Shown here: positions 25,140-34,181 of the stretch, one piece after another
Layout of the letters: each line of letters opens with the position of its first letter
Position numbering within the stretch: position 1 is the first letter of the stretch
DNA from: Agromyces sp. ISL-38
GTDB lineage: Bacteria > Actinomycetota > Actinomycetes > Actinomycetales > Microbacteriaceae
Length of the DNA stretch: 64,000 bases
Direction of reading: 5' to 3'
NCBI RefSeq assembly: GCF_018613935.1
Contig: NZ_JAGGPF010000010.1
Coordinates: 62,001-126,000 of the forward strand
Program-made: the position numbers and the translations under genes
The notes under the pieces: model-generated
Told to the model about the DNA's origin: nothing
The model's input: the letters and a program-made list of their open reading frames with translations, nothing else
Database searches by the model: none

Positions 25140-26345
25140 TCACCGAAGCGCTGCGAGGCTCCTGCGTGCTGCGACGAGCACGAGTCCGAGCATCATGAGG
25201 GCGACCGCCGGAACGGCGAGTGACGCCGCGCCTCCGGTTGCGGCGAGCTGCGCGGCGGGGGCCGGGGCGGTACCAGCAGGCGGTGCCGCTGGGCCGGTTG
25301 GGCAAGAACCGGGCTCGGCGAGTTCGAGGACGGCGCTGATGCCATCGAAGTTCTCGGCGGTCCCGATGGTCATGGTGGTGGCTGTGTCGAGGCTCGGCTG
25401 GTTGTCGAAGTACTCGGGTGCGTAGCATCCGCTGCCCTCGAATCGGTTCAGGAACCCGATCTTGTAGTTGCCCGGGCGCAATCCCACGATGGTGAAGTCG
25501 CCGTTCGCATCAGTGGATCCCTGGAGCCCTTGTACCGAGACCCAGGCGCCGTCGGCGGTCTGCCGGAAGGCGGTGGCGGACGCGCCCGTCTGCGTCGCGC
25601 CGTCCGCTCCGGTGATGCTGCCTGTGATGGTGCTGCCGAGGATCAACGTGCCGTCGATGTCGGAGCGGGTCTCGCCGCTGCTCAGGGTGAGGCGTTGTGC
25701 AGTGTCGGCGTCGAGGGCTCCGTCCCAGTACGAGGCCAAGTGCGTTGCGATGGTTCGAACGTCATTGAACTCCACGAGGTAGGTGCCGGATGGGATCCCC
25801 GAGATGGTGTAGTCCCCGTTCTCGTCGACTTCAGCGCCAGCCCAGAAGAAGGTGCCGCCCTCGTTGGTGAGCCGCACGTGCGTGCCGGGAATGACGGTCA
25901 GGGTGCCCTCGGAGGTCTCGGCAAGTACGTTTCCCGAGATCGTGGCGCTTCGCTCGAGCACCTGGTCGAGGGTGTTCTCTCCCGCCTCGAAGGCGAAGTC
26001 GACTTTCGTCCTGACGTAATCCTGGGTCGGGGGTACGAACTCGACGTCGTTGAATCCACCGAGTGCGAGGTCTTCGATGAGATATGCGCCGTCGGGCCCA
26101 GTGACAGCGGTTCCGACGACCTCTTGCCACGCCTCGGCGACCCAGCGGTACACCTTCACCTCGACGCCGGCGAGTGGCTCGCCGGAATCCGATGCGGTCA
26201 CGGTTCCGCTGAGGGTCTGGGGGGTCTCGGCCGCGGTCGCGGTGGTAGCGGTCACGAGGGGTGTGACGGCGAGGATCAGCGCGATGATGGCTGCAGCGAT
26301 GACCCTGATCGAGTGCCCGCGACCTGCGTATGGTGTGATTGGCAT
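25140..26345 (-). CDS. Secreted wall protein with carboxypeptidase-regulatory-like repeats and LAATG sorting signal
   Basis: About 401 residues. A long signal peptide (residues about 15-42, ending near TATAAE) is followed by three or more beta-sandwich modules with SGTVTASDSGEPLAGVEVKV and TGPDGAYLIEDL patterns, as in CarboxypepD_reg/SdrD-B-like domains. A Pro/Ala-rich linker leads to LAATGG, a hydrophobic helix and a basic tail (ARRSLAALR), a class E-type sortase signal. No sortase gene is in the window. Likely a structural or adhesive surface protein. Confidence 0.8.
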   Translation of the reverse strand: MPITPYAGRGHSIRVIAAAIIALILAVTPLVTATTATAAETPQTLSGTVTASDSGEPLAGVEVKVYRWVAEAWQEVVGTAVTGPDGAYLIEDLALGGFNDVEFVPPTQDYVRTKVDFAFEAGENTLDQVLERSATISGNVLAETSEGTLTVIPGTHVRLTNEGGTFFWAGAEVDENGDYTISGIPSGTYLVEFNDVRTIATHLASYWDGALDADTAQRLTLSSGETRSDIDGTLILGSTITGSITGADGATQTGASATAFRQTADGAWVSVQGLQGSTDANGDFTIVGLRPGNYKIGFLNRFEGSGCYAPEYFDNQPSLDTATTMTIGTAENFDGISAVLELAEPGSCPTGPAAPPAGTAPAPAAQLAATGGAASLAVPAVALMMLGLVLVAARRSLAALR

Positions 26346-26418
26346 AAGGTGCACCCTATCGGTTCGGGGTACAGCACTGGGGACAGTCGAAGGTGCTGTC
26401 TGCCGGAGTTCGACCGCG

Positions 26419-29046
26419 TCATCCGCTCAAGGAAGCGAGCCACGACCTCACCGTGAAGTCGTCGTAGTCCAGCCGGTGCACCACGGCGGTCGTGTTGCCG
26501 TTCCGGGAGATCTTCACCGTCACCTGCCCGGCGGCGATCGAGGTCTCCGACGTCGGGAACGATTCTTGCGTGGTCGTTCCGGGTGCGACCCGGCTGAGCT
26601 TGCGCTCGCCGAAGGGAGTGGTGATCCGGAGGTCGACCTTCGCCGAATCGAGGTTCTGCACAGTCACCACGAGGGACACCTGCTCGTCGACCTTTCGCGC
26701 CTGCACGGTGACGGGCCCGACGGTCGACGGCGCTCCCTCGGTGGCGCCCGACAGTGCGAGACCGTAGAAGATGCGCGGGGCACCGTCGAGCACGACAGTG
26801 GTCTTGCGGGAACTCACTGCGAGGGCGGTGGTCTGGCCGATAGAGTCGAGCTGGTTCGCCGTGTCGCCGCTCGTCAGGATGGTGAGCGGCGTCTTGGTCG
26901 GCCACGGGTCGACCCACACCTCGGGGGCCGGGAAGTACCGGCCGGCGGGGTCGTGGTCGGCGTTCAGGATGTATCCATCGGCGCGGCTCCACAGCACGGC
27001 CGCCTCGCCGTCGGGCGTGTCGAAGAGCAGGCCCTTGAGGTTCGGGTCGTCGAAGGCGAGCCAGCCCAAGAACGTCGCCTGGTCGAACGTCTTGGCGGCC
27101 GTCGCGTACGCGAGCAGCGACGGCTTCGCGCTCACGTCGCGGTTCATGAGACCGAAGTGGTACTCGACGTTCTCGGGGTTGGCCGCTTGCGCGTTGCCGA
27201 GCACGCTGTCATGGAACTGGTACCAGTTCACGCACCGGATGCCCTCGGCCTTCGCGAGGGCGAGCGTGAGGAACACGTTCTCGGCGGCGTGCCGGTAGGT
27301 GTCGTTCCACCAGCCGTTCGGACGGGTGCACGCATAGGCCTCGGTGAGCCAGATCTCCTTCTCGCCGTGCTCGGCCATGATGGCCTTCAGCTGCTTGAGG
27401 CCGCCGTAGAAGTTCCAGTACAGGCCCGTAGCGCCTGCGCTCCAGTCGTCGTCGGACGGGATGAAGTCGGGGGTGAAGTTGCCCCGGCCCGGGTGGTAGG
27501 CGAAGCCGTCGATGAGGTCCCAGCCACCGCCCGCGATGAAGTTCTCGACCCAGGGCTTGTCCATGCCGGCGAGGCCGTTGTTCAAGATCTTGAGTGAGGA
27601 TCCGGATGCCGCGACCGCGTCGACGACCGGCCGCAGGGCCTTGTCGATGTAGGCCTGCGCCGCGACACCGGTGTTGAACGGGCGGTTGAGCTCGTTGCCG
27701 ACCTCGAAGTACTCGGCGCCGGCCCCGATCGCGGTCGCGACATTCGTCGCCGCCCATTGCGCCGCGGCCGCGTCGGTCGCGTCGAGCGAGGGTTGCAGCT
27801 CGATGTTGTGCGACATCCCTCGCTCGTCGAATGCCGAGGGCGGGAGTCCCGGCCCGCCCTCGTACGAGATCCGCACCCGATCGACGCCGACGCGCTGCCA
27901 CAGGTCGAGCAGTGCCCCCGCCGACGGCACTTGCAGCCACGGGTAGTTCGAGATGCCGAACATGCTCTGGTTGCCGGCCGTGTAGGTCTGGGTCGGCAGC
28001 ACGGTGATCGTGGTTCGCGCGAACGCCTCGTCGTCGCCAGACACGGCGGAGACCTCCGCGACCGAAATGCCATAGGCCGGAGCGGGCATCGTGAAGGTGT
28101 GCTCCCATGTGGATGCTGCAGCGACGATGCCCGTGACGGTCGCGGCGGCGAGGTCGGCGCCGTTGTAGTCCCTCACCCACCACGTGAGGTCGACGGCGCG
28201 CTCGGCGGAGCCGCCGTTCGCGACGAGCGTCGTGACCGAGACGGTCTCGCCGGCGGCATCCCAGATGTTGAAGTCTCGGTCGGTCCAGATCTCGATGCCG
28301 AGCTCGCGGCTCGTGCCGATCGACGCCGTTGCCGACGGTCGCGTGGAACTGAAGAAGAAGTCGGCTTGGCTCACATAGGTACCGTCGGGTTGAAGTACGC
28401 CGGGGGAGTGGATCCAGGTGCTGTTGGTCCACGCCTGCTTCGACCGCTCGAGCAGGAACATGCCATGCAGCTCGCCCCACGTCGACGTGTGCGCGATGCC
28501 CATGGTCTCTTCGTACGGGATGCCTCCGCCGGCATCGCGCACCCATTCGGTGATGGGCACGAAGCGGTCGGGTTCGGTGGCGCCGGCGATGGCGCGGCTG
28601 AAGAGGAATCCGTCGGGGATCAGCGTCGAGGGGCCGCTGATGTGCCACTCGAGGTACGCGCGGTTCGTCGAGACCGTGAAGATGCCGTAGACCTTCGTCG
28701 CGCCGGCGGCGGCCGGCATCACGTAGTCCATTCGAATCGCGGGAGTGCCGTCGGCGAGGGTGACTAGTGTCGGCGTTCCGCCGGTGGAGATCTGGATGCC
28801 GGCGCCGGTGTCCTTCACCTGGAATCGGGAGCCCTGGGACCGAACGACGTTCGATCCGTCGCGGATCGCGATCCTCCCGCCCACGCTCGCGAGGATGCTG
28901 ATGCCGTTCGCGCTGAGGATGACGTCGCCGGCGGCGGCGGTCGCGGTGATGGGGCTCGGCTCGGCGACGAGCAGTACTCCGGCGGCGAACGTCGCCCCGA
29001 GGAATACGCGTCGTGACAGGCCGTGTCGTTGGGTCTCAGACGTCAT
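26419..29046 (-). CDS. Tat-exported glycoside hydrolase-like protein (clan GH-A fold)
   Basis: 875 residues from the ATG at 29046, with AGGAGAAG upstream. A twin-arginine signal (LSRRVFLGATFAAG) is followed by a beta-rich N-terminal region of about 350 residues and then a TIM-barrel domain. YFEVGNELNRP supplies the likely acid/base Glu and EIWLTEAYACTRP the likely nucleophile Glu, spaced as in GH39/GH5-type enzymes. The last 200 residues are beta-sandwich-like. It is divergent from the LacI/FAD/ABC operon and shares its operator. It probably cleaves a glycan outside the cell. Confidence 0.75.
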   Translation of the reverse strand: MTSETQRHGLSRRVFLGATFAAGVLLVAEPSPITATAAAGDVILSANGISILASVGGRIAIRDGSNVVRSQGSRFQVKDTGAGIQISTGGTPTLVTLADGTPAIRMDYVMPAAAGATKVYGIFTVSTNRAYLEWHISGPSTLIPDGFLFSRAIAGATEPDRFVPITEWVRDAGGGIPYEETMGIAHTSTWGELHGMFLLERSKQAWTNSTWIHSPGVLQPDGTYVSQADFFFSSTRPSATASIGTSRELGIEIWTDRDFNIWDAAGETVSVTTLVANGGSAERAVDLTWWVRDYNGADLAAATVTGIVAAASTWEHTFTMPAPAYGISVAEVSAVSGDDEAFARTTITVLPTQTYTAGNQSMFGISNYPWLQVPSAGALLDLWQRVGVDRVRISYEGGPGLPPSAFDERGMSHNIELQPSLDATDAAAAQWAATNVATAIGAGAEYFEVGNELNRPFNTGVAAQAYIDKALRPVVDAVAASGSSLKILNNGLAGMDKPWVENFIAGGGWDLIDGFAYHPGRGNFTPDFIPSDDDWSAGATGLYWNFYGGLKQLKAIMAEHGEKEIWLTEAYACTRPNGWWNDTYRHAAENVFLTLALAKAEGIRCVNWYQFHDSVLGNAQAANPENVEYHFGLMNRDVSAKPSLLAYATAAKTFDQATFLGWLAFDDPNLKGLLFDTPDGEAAVLWSRADGYILNADHDPAGRYFPAPEVWVDPWPTKTPLTILTSGDTANQLDSIGQTTALAVSSRKTTVVLDGAPRIFYGLALSGATEGAPSTVGPVTVQARKVDEQVSLVVTVQNLDSAKVDLRITTPFGERKLSRVAPGTTTQESFPTSETSIAAGQVTVKISRNGNTTAVVHRLDYDDFTVRSWLASLSG

Positions 29047-29087
29047 CGTCTTCTCCTGCTCAGGGCCGGTGCGTTGTGCCCGACCGA

Positions 29088-29105
29088 TGATAATACCTAT
29101 TATCA
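29088..29105. promoter_or_regulatory. Perfect 18-bp palindromic LacI-type operator
   Basis: TGATAATACCTATTATCA has 8-bp half sites in perfect inverted symmetry around CC, 42 bp before the hydrolase start. The A/T content stands out from the GC-rich surroundings. It is a likely site for the LacI regulator encoded at 29236. Confidence 0.7.
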
Positions 29106-29197
29106 AAAGTTGCACGTTCATCATGCGCATATCGATTCCCCGGCGTCAAGATGACTTGCATTTCTTGATGATGCGTATTAGCGTCACCACCACGGCC

Positions 29198-29215
29198 TGC
29201 CAATAGGCATTATCA
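29198..29215. promoter_or_regulatory. Second, imperfect copy of the LacI-type operator
   Basis: On the minus strand this reads TGATAATGCCTATTGGCA, matching the perfect operator at 29088-29105 in 15 of 18 positions. It lies 20 bp before the lacI-type gene, where it could give autoregulation. Two sites about 110 bp apart would allow looping across the divergent promoters. Confidence 0.6.
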
Positions 29216-29235
29216 GTATCGATTGGAACACCCGC

Positions 29236-30288
29236 ATGTCACCGAAGACGCGCAACGTCACCCAACGCGAGATCGCACGCATCGCCGGCGTCAGCCAGAC
29301 GACGGTCTCGATGGTCTTGAACGACCGAGACGGGTCGAACGTGCGAATTCCAGCCGCCACACGAGAGCGCGTGAAGCAGGCGATCGAGCAGTCGACCTAC
29401 GTCGCCGATCCGGCCGCGCGCCGTTTGGCAGGTCTCGACAACCAGATCATGGGCGTCTTCACGTACGAGCCGGCGCTGTCGCCCGAGAGCATGGACTTCT
29501 ACGGCCCGCTGCTGAACGGACTCGAGCGTGCAGCCGAACAGGTCGGCTGCGACCTGCTGTTCTTCACGAGCTCGCCGGTCGAGAACGGCTCGAGAAGCCT
29601 CTTCCACCGCAAGACGCGCCTGCGGCTGGCCGACGGATGCATCCTGCTCGGCCAGCAGATGGACGGGGACGACCTGAAGCGGCTCGTCGACGAGCGATTC
29701 CCGTTCGTCGCCGTCGGTCGGCGAGACGAGACCACCGCGAAGGTCCCGTATGTCGGAATCGACTACGTGAGCCTCACCGCCGAACTCATCGAGCGGGCGG
29801 TCGGGCTCGGCCACACCGATGCGCTCTATGTGCACCGCAACCTGCACAGTCCGGCGGCTCGAGACCGCATGCAGCAGATCCAGGCGTCAACCGCGTCGGG
29901 CGGGCTGAAGTTCACGCTCGTGGTCGCCGAGGACGGCGACCTCACCGGGGTCACCCGGGCTGCGGAGCAGACCGGCGCCACCGCCGTCTTCACCGAAGAT
30001 GCCTTCCTCGCCGAGGATGTCGCACTCGTGCTCGGCAACGCCGGCGTCGAGGTGCCCTCGGCGATCTCGCTCACCGCGCTCGCCGAGGTGCGCGGACACC
30101 GCGTGCACGGCCGCGCGCTCTCCGGCTTCCAGACGCCCCGCCTCCAGGTCGCGGCCGAGGCGCTGAGCCTCCTGCAACAGCTCGTCACGACGCGAGCCGA
30201 GGAGTGGGATTCGCTCGACACCCAGCGCCTCCTGCAGGGCAAGGTCGAGCTCGGCGAGACCCTGGTGGAGCGGATGTCGGCGACGTGA
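29236..30288 (+). CDS. LacI-family transcriptional regulator
   Basis: 350 residues. The N-terminal LacI helix-turn-helix and hinge (REIARIAGVSQTTVSMVLND, then IPAATRERVKQAIEQ) are followed by a periplasmic-binding-protein-like effector domain (MGVFTYEPALSPESMDFYGP, ADGCILLGQQ, VAVGR, VGIDY). It is first in an operon with an FAD oxidoreductase and an ABC importer, and its stop overlaps the next start (GTGA). The palindromes upstream are its probable sites. Confidence 0.9.
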   Translation: MSPKTRNVTQREIARIAGVSQTTVSMVLNDRDGSNVRIPAATRERVKQAIEQSTYVADPAARRLAGLDNQIMGVFTYEPALSPESMDFYGPLLNGLERAAEQVGCDLLFFTSSPVENGSRSLFHRKTRLRLADGCILLGQQMDGDDLKRLVDERFPFVAVGRRDETTAKVPYVGIDYVSLTAELIERAVGLGHTDALYVHRNLHSPAARDRMQQIQASTASGGLKFTLVVAEDGDLTGVTRAAEQTGATAVFTEDAFLAEDVALVLGNAGVEVPSAISLTALAEVRGHRVHGRALSGFQTPRLQVAAEALSLLQQLVTTRAEEWDSLDTQRLLQGKVELGETLVERMSAT

Positions 30289-31898
30289 GGCGACTGACAG
30301 CCGACGTCGCGATCATCGGCGGTGGGCTCGGCGGCGTCGCGGCTGCCCTGGCGGCATTGCGCCGCGGCTGCAGCGTCGTGCTGAGCGAGGAGTACGCGTG
30401 GCTCGGCGGCCAGCTCACGTCGCAGGCCGTTCCGCCCGACGAGCACATCTGGGTGGAGCAGTTCGGGGTGACGGCGAGCTATCGCGCGTTGCGCGAGGGC
30501 ATCCGCCGGTACTACCGCGACTTCTATCCGTTGACGGATGCCGCGCGGCGCGACCCGCAGCTGAACCCGGGCCTCGGCCGCGTGAGCAAGCTCTGCCATG
30601 AGCCTCGCGTCGCCCTGGCGGTCATCACGCAATCGCTGGCGCCGTACCTGTCGAGCGGGCGGCTCACGGTGCTGCAGCCCTATGTGCCGGTCGCCGCCGA
30701 GGTGGTGGACGGCACGGTCGTGTCAGTCACGCTCGAGCAGGTCGACGGGGGAGAGCAGCTCGAGGTCGTGGCATCCGTCGTCCTCGACGCGACCGAGACC
30801 GGCGACCTGCTGCCGCTCACAGGCACCGACTACGTCGTGGGCGCCGAGTCGCGCTCCGAGACGGGGGAGCCGAGCGCGCCGGCCACGGCCGATCCGTCGA
30901 ATGTGCAGTCGATCGCATGGTGCTTCGTCTTCGAACATGACGACGCCGCCGACGCCGACCACACGATCGAGCGGCCGCGCAACTACGACTACTGGCGCGA
31001 GTACGCCCCGCCGTTCTGGGGCGACGCGATGCTCTCGTTCACGGCGCCGAACCCGCGCACGCTCGAGCCCGACGTGCGCACCCTGCGGGTCAATCCCGAT
31101 CTCGATGCGCCTCGCACGGTCGAGGATCCGCGGGTCGACGCGGGCGACGGCGACCTCTGGGAATTCCGGCGAATCGCAGCCCGGCAGACGTTCGAGCCAG
31201 GCGCCTATGCCAGCGACATCGTGCTGGCCAATTGGCCGCAGCTCGACTACCTCGACGGGTCGATCATCGATACGCCCACCCGGGTGGCGCACCTCGCCGC
31301 GGCGAAGGAGCAGTCGAGGTCGTTCTTCTACTGGCTGCAGACTGAGGCCCCGAGGCCTGACGGCGGCGCCGGATGGCCAGGGCTGCGGCTTCGCGGCGAC
31401 CTCGTCGGCACCGACGACGGCTTCGCGCAAGCGCCATATGTGCGCGAGTCGCGACGCATCCGCGCGGTCACCACCGTGCGTGAGCAGGATGTCTCGATCG
31501 CCGTGCGCGGTCATGCCGGACCAGCCCGGTTCGAGCAGTCGGTGGGGGTCGGGATGTACCGCATCGACCTGCATCCGTCGACCGGGGGCGACAACTACAT
31601 CGACGTCGAGTGCGCTCCCTTCGAGATCCCGCTCGGGGCGCTCATCCCCGTGGCCACGAAGAACCTCCTCCCGGCGGCGAAGAACATCGGCACGACCCAC
31701 ATCACGAACGGTGCGTATCGACTGCACCCCGTCGAGTGGAACATCGGCGAGTCCGCCGGCGAACTCGCGGCGTTCTGCATCGAACGCTCACTGCTTCCGA
31801 GAGACGTCGTCTCGGACCCGGAGCTGGTCAGCCAGTTCCAAACCCGCCTCGTCGAGGCGGGCGTCGAAATCCATTGGCCCGAGATCATCGGCTATTAG
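30285..31898 (+). CDS. FAD-dependent oxidoreductase (FAD_oxidored family)
   Basis: 537 residues from a GTG overlapping the lacI stop. The N-terminal dinucleotide motif is VAIIGGGLGGVAAALAALRR, followed by a GGQLTSQAVPPDEH loop and VLDATETGDLLPL, all typical of the large FAD_oxidored proteins of carbohydrate loci. A late GTTHITNGAYRLHPVEWNIG closes the FAD site. It has no signal peptide, so it acts in the cytoplasm on what the adjacent importer brings in. The substrate is not known. Oxidation of a sugar or sugar acid is plausible. Confidence 0.8.
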   Translation: MRRLTADVAIIGGGLGGVAAALAALRRGCSVVLSEEYAWLGGQLTSQAVPPDEHIWVEQFGVTASYRALREGIRRYYRDFYPLTDAARRDPQLNPGLGRVSKLCHEPRVALAVITQSLAPYLSSGRLTVLQPYVPVAAEVVDGTVVSVTLEQVDGGEQLEVVASVVLDATETGDLLPLTGTDYVVGAESRSETGEPSAPATADPSNVQSIAWCFVFEHDDAADADHTIERPRNYDYWREYAPPFWGDAMLSFTAPNPRTLEPDVRTLRVNPDLDAPRTVEDPRVDAGDGDLWEFRRIAARQTFEPGAYASDIVLANWPQLDYLDGSIIDTPTRVAHLAAAKEQSRSFFYWLQTEAPRPDGGAGWPGLRLRGDLVGTDDGFAQAPYVRESRRIRAVTTVREQDVSIAVRGHAGPARFEQSVGVGMYRIDLHPSTGGDNYIDVECAPFEIPLGALIPVATKNLLPAAKNIGTTHITNGAYRLHPVEWNIGESAGELAAFCIERSLLPRDVVSDPELVSQFQTRLVEAGVEIHWPEIIGY

Positions 31899-31911
31899 AG
31901 GAAGAACGAGA

Positions 31912-33192
31912 ATGAACACAGCAACGAAGCTGGTCAGCCTTGCTGCACTGGCGACCTCCATCGCGGTGGCCACCGCGGGGTGCGGGGCATCTCCCGAAGC
32001 TCCAGTGGCCACGACCGCTCCGCCGAACAGTGTCGAACTGCGGATGACGGTGTGGACCTCGAACGAGGACCAGCTCGCCCTGTTCGACACCATCGCCGAG
32101 GAGTACAAGGCGGATCATCCCGAGATCAAGTCGATCACGTTCGAGAGCCTGCCGTTCCCCGACTACAACACGACCCTCACGACGCAGATCGCCGGCGGCA
32201 ACTCGCCCGACCTCGCGTGGATGGGCGACCTGTCGAGAGACCTCATCGCCTCGGACGCGCTCGTGCCGCTGACCGATCGCCTCACCGAGACCAAGGGCTG
32301 GGACTACGACGACCTCCTCGGCAGCGTGACCTCGGAGTTCACGGCCGACGACGAGCTCTACGCCTACCCGTTCTCGAACTCGCCGTTCGCGCTCTACGTG
32401 AACGAGAGCCTCCTCGCAGCGGCCGGACAGTCACTCGACACGTCCGACCTCACGTGGGACCAGGTGTCTGCGGTCGGCTCGGCCGTCAATGCGGCCACGG
32501 GCAAGGGCGGCTTCGTCATCCGCGATTTCAACTACTCCTCGTGGAACACGCTCGCGACCGTTTGGACCGGCTGGGGCGCTTCCGCGTGGAACAAGGACGG
32601 CACGAAATGCACGTTCGACAGCGACGAGATGGTCGACGCGTTCCAGTTCCTGCACGACGCGATCTACGTCGACGCGTCGATGCCAGGCCCCGGCACGACC
32701 GCCGACTTCTTCGCCGGTGACTCGGCGTTCACGATCGCGCAGGTCTCGCGCGCAGCGCTCCTCGACGGCTCGTTCGAGTACGACGTCTACCCGCTCCCCG
32801 ACGGCCCCGAGGGTGAGTACTCGGTGCTCGGCCAAGCGGGCGTCGGCGTGCTCGAGTCGAGCGCGCACGTTCAGGAGGCGACCGACTTCCTCGCGTTCCT
32901 CACCAACCCCGAGAACGCAGCGAAGCTCGCGCAGTTCTTCCCGCCGCCCCGCAAGTCGCTGCTGACCGGTGAGAAGCTCGCCGAGAACAACACGAAGCTC
33001 ACGGCCGACCAGCTGGAGGCGGTCGTCATCGACCAGCTTCCCGACGCCGTGACGCTGCCGAACCACACGAGCCCGGCCGAGATCAGCCAGAAGGCGAAGA
33101 CGGCGCTCGACGCGATGTGGACACCCGACGCCGACGTGAAGGCCGTGCTGTCCTCCGTCTGCACCGCGATCGATCCTCTGCTCGCGACCTGA
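31912..33192 (+). CDS. ABC transporter solute-binding lipoprotein (family 1)
   Basis: 426 residues with a lipoprotein signal ending VATAGCGAS (lipid Cys about 24). The mature fold is the MalE/UgpB type, with MTVWTSNEDQLALFDTIAEEY, the TTLTTQIAGGNSPDLAWMGD ligand-lobe motif and AYPFSNSPFALYVNESLL. AGAGGAAG lies upstream. Followed by two permease genes; no ATPase gene is present, so a shared MsiK-like ATPase elsewhere is likely, as usual in actinobacteria. Confidence 0.9.
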   Translation: MNTATKLVSLAALATSIAVATAGCGASPEAPVATTAPPNSVELRMTVWTSNEDQLALFDTIAEEYKADHPEIKSITFESLPFPDYNTTLTTQIAGGNSPDLAWMGDLSRDLIASDALVPLTDRLTETKGWDYDDLLGSVTSEFTADDELYAYPFSNSPFALYVNESLLAAAGQSLDTSDLTWDQVSAVGSAVNAATGKGGFVIRDFNYSSWNTLATVWTGWGASAWNKDGTKCTFDSDEMVDAFQFLHDAIYVDASMPGPGTTADFFAGDSAFTIAQVSRAALLDGSFEYDVYPLPDGPEGEYSVLGQAGVGVLESSAHVQEATDFLAFLTNPENAAKLAQFFPPPRKSLLTGEKLAENNTKLTADQLEAVVIDQLPDAVTLPNHTSPAEISQKAKTALDAMWTPDADVKAVLSSVCTAIDPLLAT

Positions 33193-33194
33193 CG

Positions 33195-34181
33195 ATGACG
33201 ACGACGCACTCGACGACCCGGGGGGCATCCACCGATGCCCCTCGGGGTGCGGCGACGGATGTCGCGCCGCCGTCGTATCCGAAGCGCCGCCCCGGCCGCT
33301 TCTGGACGATGGCTCGGCGAGACGCCCTCACCGGCTACCTCTTCATCACGCCGCAGCTCGTGGGCGTGCTCGTCTTCGTGCTCATTCCGGTGGGCCTCGC
33401 GATCTACTACAGCCTGAACGACTGGAACATCTTCACCGGTGAGCTCAGCTTCGTCGGCGGCGAGAACTACGCGGCGCTCCTCGACGACCCGCAACTGCCG
33501 ACTGTGCTGGGCGCCACGGCGATCTTCTCGGGTGGCGTGGTCATGCTGAACATCGCGCTCGGCCTCGCGCTCGCCGTGATGCTCAACCGCCGGTTCCGCG
33601 GCGTGACGCTGTTCCGCACGATGTTCTTCTCCCCGGTCGTCGTGTCGGTCGTGGCCTGGACGCTCGTCTGGGGGTTCCTCCTGCAGGACAACGGCGGCAT
33701 CAACGGGCTCCTCGCCCAGTTCGGAGTGGTCGGCCCCAACTGGCTGCAGGAGGGGCCGACCGCGATGACGGCCGTCGTCATCACCCAAGTGATCCGCAGC
33801 GTCGGGATCAACATGGTGCTCTTCCTGTCTGCGCTGCAGGGCGTGCCGGGCGAGCTCTACGAGGCCGCCCGCATCGATGGTGCGCGCAACAGCACGATGT
33901 TCACGCGCATCACCCTGCCGCTCATCTCGCCGACGCTGCTGCTCACCGCGATCATCACGATCGTGGGCGCGCTGCAGGCCTTCGCCCAGATCGCCGTGCT
34001 GACCGAGGGCGGCCCGGGCCTCTCGACCACGGTGCTCGTCTACTACGTGTTCCAGCAGGCGTTCGAGTTCAACCACATCGGGTATGGCTCGACCCTCGCG
34101 CTCATGCTCCTGACCTTCGTGATGCTGCTGACCGTGCTGCAGTGGCAGCTCCGCAGAAAGTGGGTCTTCTATGAAGACTGA
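33195..34181 (+). CDS. Carbohydrate ABC transporter permease (MalF/UgpA type)
   Basis: 328 residues from the ATG at 33195, 2 bp after the binding-protein stop. After a 40-residue cytoplasmic lead (KRRPGRFW) there are six hydrophobic helices. The EAA loop appears as ELYEAARIDGARNSTMFTRITLP and the family signature LTEGGPGLSTTVLVYYVF follows. It overlaps the next permease by 11 bp. Confidence 0.9.
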   Translation: MTTTHSTTRGASTDAPRGAATDVAPPSYPKRRPGRFWTMARRDALTGYLFITPQLVGVLVFVLIPVGLAIYYSLNDWNIFTGELSFVGGENYAALLDDPQLPTVLGATAIFSGGVVMLNIALGLALAVMLNRRFRGVTLFRTMFFSPVVVSVVAWTLVWGFLLQDNGGINGLLAQFGVVGPNWLQEGPTAMTAVVITQVIRSVGINMVLFLSALQGVPGELYEAARIDGARNSTMFTRITLPLISPTLLLTAIITIVGALQAFAQIAVLTEGGPGLSTTVLVYYVFQQAFEFNHIGYGSTLALMLLTFVMLLTVLQWQLRRKWVFYED

